Shown here: positions 36,285 to 44,647 of the stretch, in pieces
Layout: every line of letters starts with the position of its first letter
Numbering within the stretch: the stretch's first letter is position 1
NCBI GenBank assembly: GCA_028282545.1
Contig: JANQHT010000055.1
Span: 1 to 51,102 of the forward strand
From: Spirochaetales bacterium
GTDB lineage: Bacteria > Spirochaetota > Spirochaetia > DSM-27196 > Alkalispirochaetaceae
Direction: 5' to 3'
DNA: 51,102 nucleotides
Position numbers and translations under genes: made by a program
The notes under the pieces: model-generated
The model's input: the letters and a program-made list of their open reading frames with translations, nothing else
The model's database searches: none
Told to the model about the DNA's origin: nothing

Positions 36285-37568
36285 CTACTTGTCCCAGGCG
36301 ACTTCGAGTTCGACGCCGAACCGGCTTTGCTCCGACACGGCAAAAAAGAGCTCGAACGACGCGTTGTCCACCGGGGCAAATCCCAATCCAACGAGCAGTT
36401 CCGGCGACAGCGACTGCAACGCGTCGTACTCCGCGTAGCCCGCGTCGAGCGCAAAGGCGGCCGTGAGAGTCAAGGCGTCCTCGATGCCGTTCCAGAAGGG
36501 CGCCCATTCGGCGCCGCCGGCCACCTTGTCCGTGCCTAGATAGGCGAAATAGGTGGTGTGGAAGAGCGCCGGCACGCGGACGTTGCCCGCCAGATAGACT
36601 GAACCGGTTGACTCGATCTCTTCGGCGCTGGGGCTGTTTTCCACGTCCACGATGTACCGACCGCCAAGGGCGACGGAGGTTCGCGTCACCACCCCGGCGC
36701 CGTTGATCACCCGCATCTTGCCACCGAAGCCGATTCCGGGGACGCGGGGCTCTTCGAACTCTGAAACCAGCGCGCCAAAGGCGTCCAGCGCAATGAACTG
36801 GATGATGGTTACGCCGTAGGCGGCGTAGATCTCTCCAAAGTCGTCCGAGAAATCGCCGGCCAGGGCGAACGAACGGTTCTCGCCGGGGAGTTCCGCCGTG
36901 GGAATATCCAGAATTCGCGGCTGCAGTCGGGTCGAGAGGTAGGATTCCTCCAGCGCGGCAACCCTGCGCCTGGCGTCGCGACGTAGTTCTTCCGCCCGCT
37001 GTTGCGTTCTTTCGAGTTCTGCCTGTCGCTCCATCTCGAAGCGTTCCTCGCGAAGCCGTTCCAGTTCCGACGTGCGCCGCGCTTCGTCCATGACTTCGAC
37101 GGTTTCCAACCACCGTTCAAGGGATTGCCGGTACTCTTCCGCGGTGATTCGATAGAGGGCGTACCAGGTGCCGCTCGTATCCTGGTAGACCTGTGGACGA
37201 ATGCCGCTGATCACAGCCTGGCTCGATACCTCCGCTTCGATCCGAACGCTGCTCTCGGCGGAGTCCTCGGTAGCGACCTCGCGGATTTCGGACGATACGG
37301 TTGTACCGATACTCCCGGCAAAATCAACGGCGGCGGCAGATCGCGCTTCCTCTTCGGTTGCGCCGATGCCTACGCCGATGTACTCGTCCGAATTGGTCCG
37401 GAGCGACTCGTAGTCGCCGTTGATGATGGAAACGACCCAGAGCGGCAACTCCTCCGAAGCGGGTTGCGTCTCCCGTTCACGAACTCCGCCGGCCCCGGCA
37501 AGGGGGGCAACCAATACAGCTATCGCCGTCAGAAGGATTCGTACTTTCACGTTCAAAACGTAGGCCAT
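36285..37568 (-). CDS. LPP20-domain envelope protein with coiled coil and barrel-like end
   Basis: The 427-residue product has a signal segment (VRILLTAIAVLVAPLAGAGG), then an LPP20-like domain (about 40-135, including GVGIGATEEEARSAAAVDFAGSI). A highly charged coiled coil spans about 165-215, and a C-terminal half of alternating strands ends in FGVELEVAWDK. A Lpp20/LPP20-type domain joined to a barrel-like end is unusual. It is probably anchored in the outer membrane. ATG 37568 is chosen over an upstream ATG because it sits closest to the signal segment. Confidence 0.65.
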   Translation of the reverse strand: MAYVLNVKVRILLTAIAVLVAPLAGAGGVRERETQPASEELPLWVVSIINGDYESLRTNSDEYIGVGIGATEEEARSAAAVDFAGSIGTTVSSEIREVATEDSAESSVRIEAEVSSQAVISGIRPQVYQDTSGTWYALYRITAEEYRQSLERWLETVEVMDEARRTSELERLREERFEMERQAELERTQQRAEELRRDARRRVAALEESYLSTRLQPRILDIPTAELPGENRSFALAGDFSDDFGEIYAAYGVTIIQFIALDAFGALVSEFEEPRVPGIGFGGKMRVINGAGVVTRTSVALGGRYIVDVENSPSAEEIESTGSVYLAGNVRVPALFHTTYFAYLGTDKVAGGAEWAPFWNGIEDALTLTAAFALDAGYAEYDALQSLSPELLVGLGFAPVDNASFELFFAVSEQSRFGVELEVAWDK

Positions 37569-37636
37569 CTCCCGGCGGTTTTCAACCGGCACCGTGGTAA
37601 CACTATCCCGATACCGCCGTGTTACATATAGTAATC

Positions 37637-40210
37637 ATGCATATGCCGGGTCGCCGACCGATACTCCTGTTTGCCTTTGCCGCGATTGCCCTTGCCTCGC
37701 TCACCGCAGAGGAGCTTTCTATCCGCGTCTACGACCGGGACCTGGACATCCCCCTGGAAGGGGTTTCCGTCCAGGAGACGACAACCGGCGCGGCGGGCAT
37801 CACCGGCATCGACGGAACCCTCCTTCTAAACGTTGACCTCCCCGCGCCGCGGGCCATCCTCTCGCTTACACTGATCGGATACGAACCGGTACGAACCATG
37901 GTGACCGATCTGTCCCGGGAAATCGTCGTACCCATGGTCATCGAGGGCGTTCTCGAGGCTGAAGAGCTGGTCGTTGAAGCGAGGAAGATCGGCCGGACGG
38001 ACGACGAGGTGGGTGAGTCTGTAGTCGTTGAGCGGGAAATGATCAAGCAGAGCGCCATGATCGGGATCGTCGAAGACGTGATGTCCACCGTGAAGATCCT
38101 CCCGGGCGTCTCTTACGCCGGGAATTTCAACACATTTCTTTCCGTTCGCGGCGGTGAACCGGGAGGTCTCACCCACGTTCTGGACGGTTTTGTCATCAAG
38201 TACCCGTACCACTGGGGCGGCGGCGTGTCCGTGTTCAACCCCCACGTCATCGACACCGTCAAGCTCTCGGCGGGGATCTTTCCGGTCAAGTACGGCCAGG
38301 CCACGAGCGGTCTGATGGAAGTAACCACGGTCAACCCTACGCAGGGGCTCCGCTGGGAGTTTTCACAGTCCACAAGCACCCTCGAGGGGTACGTGCAGGT
38401 GCCGTTTGGAGCGCAATCGGGGCTCTTTGTGGGCACACGCCTGACCAACTACGATCTCGTGTTTGCCCTGACCGGGCAGTTCCTTGAAGACCAGGGCGTG
38501 ACCTTCTCGAGAATTCCCTTTATCTACGACGGATACCTGCGCTGGTACAGCCGCCCCACGCCGGGGACAGAGTGGTTCGTGAACGGGTTTGCGGGAACGG
38601 ACGGCATCGGGTTGGCGGCGATAGACCCCGACGTGGACGAGTCCAGCGAAATCCTCAACACCTTCGACTTTGCCTGGATCAACTACGACGCATGGGGTAG
38701 TGTCGGCGTACAGCAGCTCCTGGGCGATCGCCTCCTGCTACACGCCGTGGGTGGGTACGAGTTCGTCAAGAACACCGTGGACGCCGAGTTCACCGAACGT
38801 GGTACCCGTTCCTACTCGGAAGAGTTCGTTGAAGAGGTGCAGACAAACGAGGAGTTTGCCGTCTATCGCCCCTTCGTCACAGCCGGCGGTGACTACTCGA
38901 TCGACCTCCCCAACGGATTCTACAATTCCAACATCCTTCACCATACCCAGGGGCGCCTTGACCTGGACTACCAGATAGAGGACGACATCCTCCAGACCGG
39001 TGGCGGCGCGTTCCTGGCGATCAACGAGTACGATGCGCGCGCCTCCTTCTGGGTGACCGACGAAGACGATGAGAGTGGGCAGTTTACCAACCGGCTCCTC
39101 ACGATAGACCAGGGGGTGCCCTCGAACAGAGCCATCACCTCCTTTGCCTACGCGAACTACGAGTGGAATCCCCGCCCCGGCGAACTCACGGCCGATCTGG
39201 GCCTCCGGGGGGACCATTGGATCCTCTACAGCCGAAACGGATCGCTCAACACGGTCCCGGCCCTGGGGCCGCGCGCTCTCGTTCGCTACACCCGTGAGCC
39301 GCACCAGCGGTGGATCGAAGAGATGTCGTTCAGCGGCGGTAGCGGTATCTTCACCGCCGTTCCCTTCGATGCCTCCCTGATAGACGAAGATTGGGAGCTG
39401 GGCGATTTCAGCGTGCAGGCGCCGAAGAGCTTCATGACCCTGGCGGGATGGGAAGCGCGATTCGTCGAGGGTGTTCGTTTCAAGATCGAGGCGTACTACA
39501 AGTACCTGTACGACCGGTACTACATCAATTTTGTTGAGGTCGAGAACGACACCGAAGAGATCGAGGTCGTTCCGCGCCTGAGAACCGACGGCATAGGCCA
39601 CGCCGGCGGGTTTGATCTGCTCCTGGACCGTCGCACCAGCCGATGGGTAGACGGCATGCTCTCGTACAGTTTTATCTACGCCCGATACAAGAACCCCACG
39701 AGCGACGACACCGACGAGAACCCATCGGAACCGAGAGAGCGATGGTACTACCCGTCGTTCCATCGCTTCCACACGCTCAACGCGCTCATCAATCTCAAAC
39801 CGAGGGACTGGCTTACCGTCACGACGACAATTACCTTTGCCTCGGGAGACTTGTCACCCTCCTACGGCGAGAAAGAGATAGTCCCCACCTTTGTGGTGGA
39901 CAACCGGGAAGGGGTCGACCTCAACGTCATGGAGACCTACGAACGGGAACAGTTTTACAACGACGACAACCGGAACGGCTGGGTACTGCCGGTGGACATC
40001 CGCGCATCGATCCACAACTACCGTGATGGGAGCAAAGTATATCGCGAGTTCTACGTCGGCGTGGAGGACGTCCTGGCGCCCTTGATCAACAGGATCTCTC
40101 CGGACAGCGATACGGTCGAAACGGACAAGTACACCGGCGAAGACACGCGAGGAGCGGACCAGGACGCGAGCTTCCCGATTATCAGCGTCGGCTTCAGGTT
40201 GTCGTATTAG
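37637..40210 (+). CDS. TonB-dependent outer-membrane receptor
   Basis: The roughly 857-residue product has a signal peptide (ILLFAFAAIALASLTAEE). A carboxypeptidase-regulatory-like strand domain (about 25-110) with GITGIDGTLLLN follows, then a plug domain (about 120-240) with LPGV and SVRGGEPGG, and a long barrel that ends in VGFRLSY with a terminal aromatic residue. It takes up a ligand across the outer membrane with TonB energy. The ligand is unknown. It starts the operon with exbB, exbD, exbD and tonB. The start choice among ATGs at 37637 and 37643 is uncertain. Confidence 0.9.
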   Translation: MHMPGRRPILLFAFAAIALASLTAEELSIRVYDRDLDIPLEGVSVQETTTGAAGITGIDGTLLLNVDLPAPRAILSLTLIGYEPVRTMVTDLSREIVVPMVIEGVLEAEELVVEARKIGRTDDEVGESVVVEREMIKQSAMIGIVEDVMSTVKILPGVSYAGNFNTFLSVRGGEPGGLTHVLDGFVIKYPYHWGGGVSVFNPHVIDTVKLSAGIFPVKYGQATSGLMEVTTVNPTQGLRWEFSQSTSTLEGYVQVPFGAQSGLFVGTRLTNYDLVFALTGQFLEDQGVTFSRIPFIYDGYLRWYSRPTPGTEWFVNGFAGTDGIGLAAIDPDVDESSEILNTFDFAWINYDAWGSVGVQQLLGDRLLLHAVGGYEFVKNTVDAEFTERGTRSYSEEFVEEVQTNEEFAVYRPFVTAGGDYSIDLPNGFYNSNILHHTQGRLDLDYQIEDDILQTGGGAFLAINEYDARASFWVTDEDDESGQFTNRLLTIDQGVPSNRAITSFAYANYEWNPRPGELTADLGLRGDHWILYSRNGSLNTVPALGPRALVRYTREPHQRWIEEMSFSGGSGIFTAVPFDASLIDEDWELGDFSVQAPKSFMTLAGWEARFVEGVRFKIEAYYKYLYDRYYINFVEVENDTEEIEVVPRLRTDGIGHAGGFDLLLDRRTSRWVDGMLSYSFIYARYKNPTSDDTDENPSEPRERWYYPSFHRFHTLNALINLKPRDWLTVTTTITFASGDLSPSYGEKEIVPTFVVDNREGVDLNVMETYEREQFYNDDNRNGWVLPVDIRASIHNYRDGSKVYREFYVGVEDVLAPLINRISPDSDTVETDKYTGEDTRGADQDASFPIISVGFRLSY

Positions 40211-40211
40211 T

Positions 40212-41045
40212 ATGGAGAAGCGGATGATCGAGATGTGTGGAAGGACGGTACGGTACCTCACGATCGGCATCGCTGCGATTTTGGTAACGGCCTGCGCTTC
40301 CATGGGCAACGGTTTTCGCTCCACTACCGTCTTCGATCACACGGGCAAACGCCGTTTCGTGGAACCCTCCGTCACGATCGAGCTTTCCGACGGTGGAACG
40401 CGGTTTGCACTCACGTCGCCGTACTTTGCGGGAGTCACCCTCACCGGCATCGTCGAGGACTCCACCGACGGCGTCTCCACCTTCTACGTGGCGCGGGCGC
40501 ACCTCTTCACCAATTGGGCCAACGGGTGGACCGAGGCAACGTACGAAGCCTCCGGTGTCTTCTCCGCAACACCGGCCGGAGGAGGCTTTACCCTTTCCGT
40601 GGAAGACGCCGTTGAACTCTGGTCCATCGTTGCCGGTGAGATTCGCTACTACGATACGTACGTCCGGGGAGACGAGGGTCTCGCCAGGGTGAAGGCGCGT
40701 ATTGACCGTCTCACGGCCCTGGCGGAATGGCTCCACGCTGAGTCGGCGCGGCCCGTATTCGGGCATCCCGATGAACCGGGAACGTACGGTGCGGCGATGA
40801 AGATCGCCCTTTGGAACTACGTGGACAACGCCCTGGCCGACACCGAAGAGGACCGCCCGGGCGCGCTTGACAAGGGTGCCTTCGCCGGCGGCGCGATCGA
40901 TCCACCCCTGTGGCTCCCGGACCTGTACGAATCGGGCACCGTGGAGCGCGACGTCCGGGAGGCCGCCGGACTCCTGGTGGCGCTGTACAATCTCGAGACG
41001 ATGAATCGAGTCATCTTCGATTCGATCACACTACAGGAGTTTTAG
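40212..41045 (+). CDS. Lipoprotein encoded between receptor and ExbB
   Basis: The 277-residue product has a hydrophobic N-terminus and lipobox ILVTAC, so it is lipid anchored. The remainder is a mixed alpha-beta sequence (about 30-130 beta-rich, then helical with LARVKARIDRLTALAEWL) of no family I recognise. It starts two bases after the receptor and ends three bases before exbB, so it is tightly embedded in the TonB operon. It is probably a partner of this receptor, for example a surface or periplasmic ligand-binding protein. Confidence 0.75.
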   Translation: MEKRMIEMCGRTVRYLTIGIAAILVTACASMGNGFRSTTVFDHTGKRRFVEPSVTIELSDGGTRFALTSPYFAGVTLTGIVEDSTDGVSTFYVARAHLFTNWANGWTEATYEASGVFSATPAGGGFTLSVEDAVELWSIVAGEIRYYDTYVRGDEGLARVKARIDRLTALAEWLHAESARPVFGHPDEPGTYGAAMKIALWNYVDNALADTEEDRPGALDKGAFAGGAIDPPLWLPDLYESGTVERDVREAAGLLVALYNLETMNRVIFDSITLQEF

Positions 41046-41048
41046 CAG

Positions 41049-41669
41049 ATGGAACTGACACTTCGAGACCTTTTCCTGCTCGGCGGTTGGGCGATGTGGC
41101 CGCTGGTCGTCTTCAGCGTTGCCACCCTGGCGATTTTCCTGGAACGCACTATCGTGCTCGCCTTGAGCAATCTCAAGGTGGCACCCGTACGGGACGTGGT
41201 GATGGGGCACATCAACGCGGAGAGAATCACCGACGCCCGGGCGGCCTGCGAGAACGCGCCGCGGCGTACGGTGGTGGCCCCCGTGTACGCCGCCGCGGTC
41301 GATGCGGCGGGCCTGGGTGAATCGCGAATAGAACGCGCCTTTGAAACGGCCGCGAGTCGCCAGATCCACACCCTCGAACGCGGCCTCGACCTGCTGCTGG
41401 CATTGGGGTCGATCGCGCCCATCACCGGGTTTCTGGGAACGGTGTCGGGGATGATCAGTGCCTTCAACTCGATTGCCACCGCCGCGGACGTCAACGCCCA
41501 ACTCGTGGCGGGCGGCATATTCGAAGCGCTGATCACCACCGCCTTCGGCCTGGCTATCGCGATCGTTGCGATCACCGGGTACAACCTCTTCGCCCACTTC
41601 GTTGATCGCTTCTCCAGGGACCTCGAAGAGGCGGGGAACGAGATCGTGACGGCCCTTATCGCTTCGTGA
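41049..41669 (+). CDS. exbB: ExbB/TolQ-family proton channel subunit
   Basis: The 206-residue product has three predicted membrane segments: near 12-32, near 115-140 (LGSIAPITGFLGTVSGMISAF) and near 155-180 (ITTAFGLAIAIVAITGYN). This is the MotA/TolQ/ExbB arrangement. It forms the pentameric channel that uses the proton gradient to energise TonB. It overlaps the following exbD at a GTGA junction, so subunit amounts are translationally linked. Confidence 0.92.
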   Translation: MELTLRDLFLLGGWAMWPLVVFSVATLAIFLERTIVLALSNLKVAPVRDVVMGHINAERITDARAACENAPRRTVVAPVYAAAVDAAGLGESRIERAFETAASRQIHTLERGLDLLLALGSIAPITGFLGTVSGMISAFNSIATAADVNAQLVAGGIFEALITTAFGLAIAIVAITGYNLFAHFVDRFSRDLEEAGNEIVTALIAS

Positions 41670-42076
41670 TTCGCCTTCGCACCAAGCGGCGCGAACGACA
41701 GGATGTCGCGGCCTCCGGGGTTCTCTCCGACCTTGCCTTCCTGTTGATCGTCTTTTTCATCGTCATAGCCGTATTCAACGTGAACAGCGGCTTTCTGCTT
41801 GGACTGCCGCAAAAGGGATCTGTCACCACGGTTCACGTGGACGACCTGATGCGCGTGGAGATCACCTCCGACGACGCCTACGTGCTAAACGGGTCACGCC
41901 TGGGTGTGGCGGAACTGTCGCAGGCGGTACGCACGCGCCGGGTGACGCAACCGAACGTTACGATGGCGGTCACGATTTCCCCGGACGCCACCTACCAGTC
42001 GCTGGTAACCGCGGTGGAGATCGCCCGGTCCAACGATGTGGACAACTTCTCTTTTTCCATGGCGGAGGAGCGGTGA
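41666..42076 (+). CDS. exbD: ExbD/TolR-family subunit, first copy
   Basis: The 136-residue product has a single N-terminal membrane helix starting SDLAFLLIVFFIVIAVF, in which the conserved aspartate carries protons. A periplasmic domain of ExbD type follows. GTG 41666 overlaps the exbB stop. A second, different exbD follows at once. Confidence 0.9.
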   Translation: MIRLRTKRRERQDVAASGVLSDLAFLLIVFFIVIAVFNVNSGFLLGLPQKGSVTTVHVDDLMRVEITSDDAYVLNGSRLGVAELSQAVRTRRVTQPNVTMAVTISPDATYQSLVTAVEIARSNDVDNFSFSMAEER

Positions 42077-42480
42077 AACTGCGCAGACCGCGGAGAAAAC
42101 CGACCGTTCCCGTCAACGCGATGTCGGACATCGCCTTTCTCCTGCTGATTTTTATCATGCTCATCAGCTTGATCAACTACCGCCAGGAGGTCCCGATCGA
42201 CTATCCCGAAGCGGAGCGGGCGGAAATCACGCAGGTGGACAAAAACCTGGAGCTGTGGGTCCAAAAGAGCGGGGACCTATTTCACGACGGGAAGCGGATA
42301 TCTCTTCGGGACGCCGAGGCGTTGATCGTCGATGCCGTTGTGGCAGACCCGGCGGTTCGGATCCACATCCTCGCCGACCGGGCAACGCCGTATCGCCACG
42401 TCGCAGGCGTGCTGGAAGTGCTGCAGACGCTCCAACATCGCGTGGTTTCGCTGGTTGTCAGTGAGAGTGCCCCGCAATGA
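42073..42480 (+). CDS. exbD: ExbD/TolR-family subunit, second copy
   Basis: The 135-residue product again has one membrane helix with the proton-carrying aspartate (MSDIAFLLLIFIMLISL) and a periplasmic domain. It differs clearly from the first copy, so the two are not a recent duplication. GTG 42073 overlaps the first exbD stop, and the stop overlaps the tonB start (ATGA). Two ExbD types may form a mixed dimer in the ExbB channel. Confidence 0.9.
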   Translation: MKLRRPRRKPTVPVNAMSDIAFLLLIFIMLISLINYRQEVPIDYPEAERAEITQVDKNLELWVQKSGDLFHDGKRISLRDAEALIVDAVVADPAVRIHILADRATPYRHVAGVLEVLQTLQHRVVSLVVSESAPQ

Positions 42481-43079
42481 ACCGCTGGACACGCCTCCCC
42501 ATCCTTCTTGCCGCCGTGGTGCTGCACGTGGCGCTCCTCTTTACCGTCACGGTTACCACCCAGGTTCGGCAGCAGCGGGAGGATACATCCGTATTCAAAA
42601 TCGTAGACGTCGAAGCGTTTGTCCCGCCTCCGCCGCCGGAACCGGAGCCGGAGGAACCGCCGCCGCCGGAAGAAGAGGTCCCGATCGTCGTTGACGAACC
42701 GGCGGAAACGGTGATCGAGACCGATGAAGAGGTTCCCCCTCCACCACCGCCCGCGCGGGCCGCACCGCAACCGGTGATCGAGTTTCTTCCACAACACCGC
42801 ATCTCCGTCCCGCCGCGGATAGACCAGGACACGCTGGCGTCCCGAATCGTCTATCCGACCCTGGCGAACCGGTCGGGCATAGAGGGGGTCGTCTATCTCG
42901 AACTCTTCATCGACGCGGAGGGAACGATCCACCGGATCGACGTTCTCCGCGAACCGGGGTACGGCCTTGCCGAAGCGGCCATCGCTGCGTTCGACGGGTT
43001 GACGGTGACGCCGGCGGAGGCAAACGGGATTCCCGTGGCGGTTCGCTATCGCTATCCGGTACGCTTCGTCCTGCGCTAA
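42477..43079 (+). CDS. tonB: TonB energy transducer
   Basis: The 200-residue product has an N-terminal membrane anchor (LPILLAAVVLHVALLF). A proline/glutamate-rich periplasmic spacer follows (PPPPPEPEPEEPPPPEEE, near residues 50-70, and more). The C-terminal TonB domain has YPTLANRSGIEGVVYLE and closes with YRYPVRFVLR. It transfers energy from ExbB/ExbD to the receptor. It ends the operon that begins with the receptor gene. Confidence 0.93.
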   Translation: MNRWTRLPILLAAVVLHVALLFTVTVTTQVRQQREDTSVFKIVDVEAFVPPPPPEPEPEEPPPPEEEVPIVVDEPAETVIETDEEVPPPPPPARAAPQPVIEFLPQHRISVPPRIDQDTLASRIVYPTLANRSGIEGVVYLELFIDAEGTIHRIDVLREPGYGLAEAAIAAFDGLTVTPAEANGIPVAVRYRYPVRFVLR

Positions 43080-43162
43080 CGCGCGCCGACATTGAAACAG
43101 ACAGGGCCACACCGTGCGGGGCCACTCCCAAGCACCGGGCCCGGTAACGCCCTACCCCTTCC

Positions 43163-44647
43163 GTGGTTCCCGGCGTAACACCAGAGTCGATCGAAGAGGC
43201 GCGTCGCGCCTTCGGCCTTGACTTCCTCTTCCCGTACCAGCGCCTGGTGGTACACAACACGCTCTCGGATGACTCCACCTACAACCATCAAATCGTTGTA
43301 CTCCCCACCGGCGCCGGCAAGAGCCTCTGTTTCCAGATTCCCGCCCTTCTGCTCTCCGGCCTGACCGTTGTTATCTACCCGCTTCTCAGCCTGATGGCGG
43401 ATCAGGAACGGCGCATGCGGGAACGCGGGCTCTCAGTGGCGGTTCTCAGGGGCGGCCAATCGAGGCAGGAACGGTCCCGCCTCTTCGCCGATCTCGCCGC
43501 CGGTCGTATCCAACTGCTCCTTACCAATCCGGAAGCGCTCGATCACAAGGAGGTCTTGGACGCGCTGCGCCCCGTTACGGTAGACCACGCCGTGATCGAC
43601 GAAGCACACTGCCTCGTCCAGTGGGGCGAGTCATTCCGCCCCGCCTACCTGACCCTAAAGACGACGGTGCCGGCGATCGGTCCCGGCCGTGTAACGGCCT
43701 TTACCGCCACCGCCGGGGACGCCACCCTAGGGGCGATCAAGCGCTACCTCTTCCCAGGCGGCGCCCACGTGGTACGCGCCGATACGGACCGCACCAACAT
43801 CCACTACACGGTTCTGCCCGCACTGGTAAAAAATAGAACCATCGCCGATTTGATCCGCCGGGGCCCACGGCCGGCAATTGTCTTCTGTCGGACTCGGGTG
43901 GAGACGGAGCGGACCGCTATCGACCTGCTCTTGCGATCACCGGAGCTGCCGGTGCGCTTCTACCACGCCGGGTTGGAGCGGCGGCAGAAGGCCGCGATCG
44001 AGGAGTGGTTTTTTCAGAGCCCCCAGGGCGTACTCGTTTCAACCTGTGCATACGGTATGGGAGTCGACAAACCGGACATTCGCCAGGTGATTCATCGCAC
44101 GGTCCCTTCCACGGTAGAAGCGTTCCTCCAGGAAAGCGGTAGAGCCGGCAGGGATCGTCAACGGGCGTCCTCAACGGTCGTGTATGATAGCGAGGATCTG
44201 GCGGAATCGGAAGGGGATGAACAGATGCGCACATATCTGACAACGCCGGGATGCCGCCGCGCATTTTTGGCAGAGTCCATGGGTACATTTCTGCAGAGGT
44301 GCACCGGGTGCGACCGTTGCGACGGAGCCGCGGAAGACGTGAACCCGCTCGTAGAGCTGCTTTGTCAATTTCTCCGTCACAATCCGCGCCGCTATCGAGC
44401 GGACGAGATACCTCCGGCGCTTTCACGGTCGGCCGCGGACTGGCCCGATATCGAGGAGGGTCTCCGCGTTCTTCTCTCGGCGGGCGTGGTTTCGGCGATA
44501 CCCCGGGGTCCCTGGCGCAATCGCCTCATCGTTCGCCGGAACCGGGATCACCCATCTGCGGTGATGACGCCTCCCCCGCGAAATCCCGTCAATGTCCAGA
44601 GCGTTTCGTTGAGGAAGCGCGCCGCCTCCGCAAAGGTATCGGGGTAG
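43163..44647 (+). CDS. recQ: RecQ-family ATP-dependent DNA helicase, short form
   Basis: The 494-residue product has helicase motif I LPTGAGKSLC, motif II DEAHCLVQWGESFRPAY (the RecQ DEAHC form), TAFTATA, HAGLERRQK, and ESGRAGRD (motif VI). Cysteines in CTGCDRCDG belong to the zinc domain. It lacks the HRDC domain. RecQ helicases unwind forked DNA in repair and recombination. The last 100 bases overlap the 3' end of the opposite gene; residues after about 460 may be a non-conserved tail. GTG 43163 is the only good start close to the family beginning. Confidence 0.88.
   Translation: MVPGVTPESIEEARRAFGLDFLFPYQRLVVHNTLSDDSTYNHQIVVLPTGAGKSLCFQIPALLLSGLTVVIYPLLSLMADQERRMRERGLSVAVLRGGQSRQERSRLFADLAAGRIQLLLTNPEALDHKEVLDALRPVTVDHAVIDEAHCLVQWGESFRPAYLTLKTTVPAIGPGRVTAFTATAGDATLGAIKRYLFPGGAHVVRADTDRTNIHYTVLPALVKNRTIADLIRRGPRPAIVFCRTRVETERTAIDLLLRSPELPVRFYHAGLERRQKAAIEEWFFQSPQGVLVSTCAYGMGVDKPDIRQVIHRTVPSTVEAFLQESGRAGRDRQRASSTVVYDSEDLAESEGDEQMRTYLTTPGCRRAFLAESMGTFLQRCTGCDRCDGAAEDVNPLVELLCQFLRHNPRRYRADEIPPALSRSAADWPDIEEGLRVLLSAGVVSAIPRGPWRNRLIVRRNRDHPSAVMTPPPRNPVNVQSVSLRKRAASAKVSG

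Noticed and set aside
35701-37113. A 470-codon open frame on the minus strand
   Set aside because: It overlaps alaX on the other strand and the LPP20 gene in another frame, and has a random, arginine-rich composition.
41695-41708. ACGACAGGATGTCG shared with the hairpin at 13051-13064
   Set aside because: Here it lies inside the exbD coding sequence, and the palindromic core makes a chance match reasonable.
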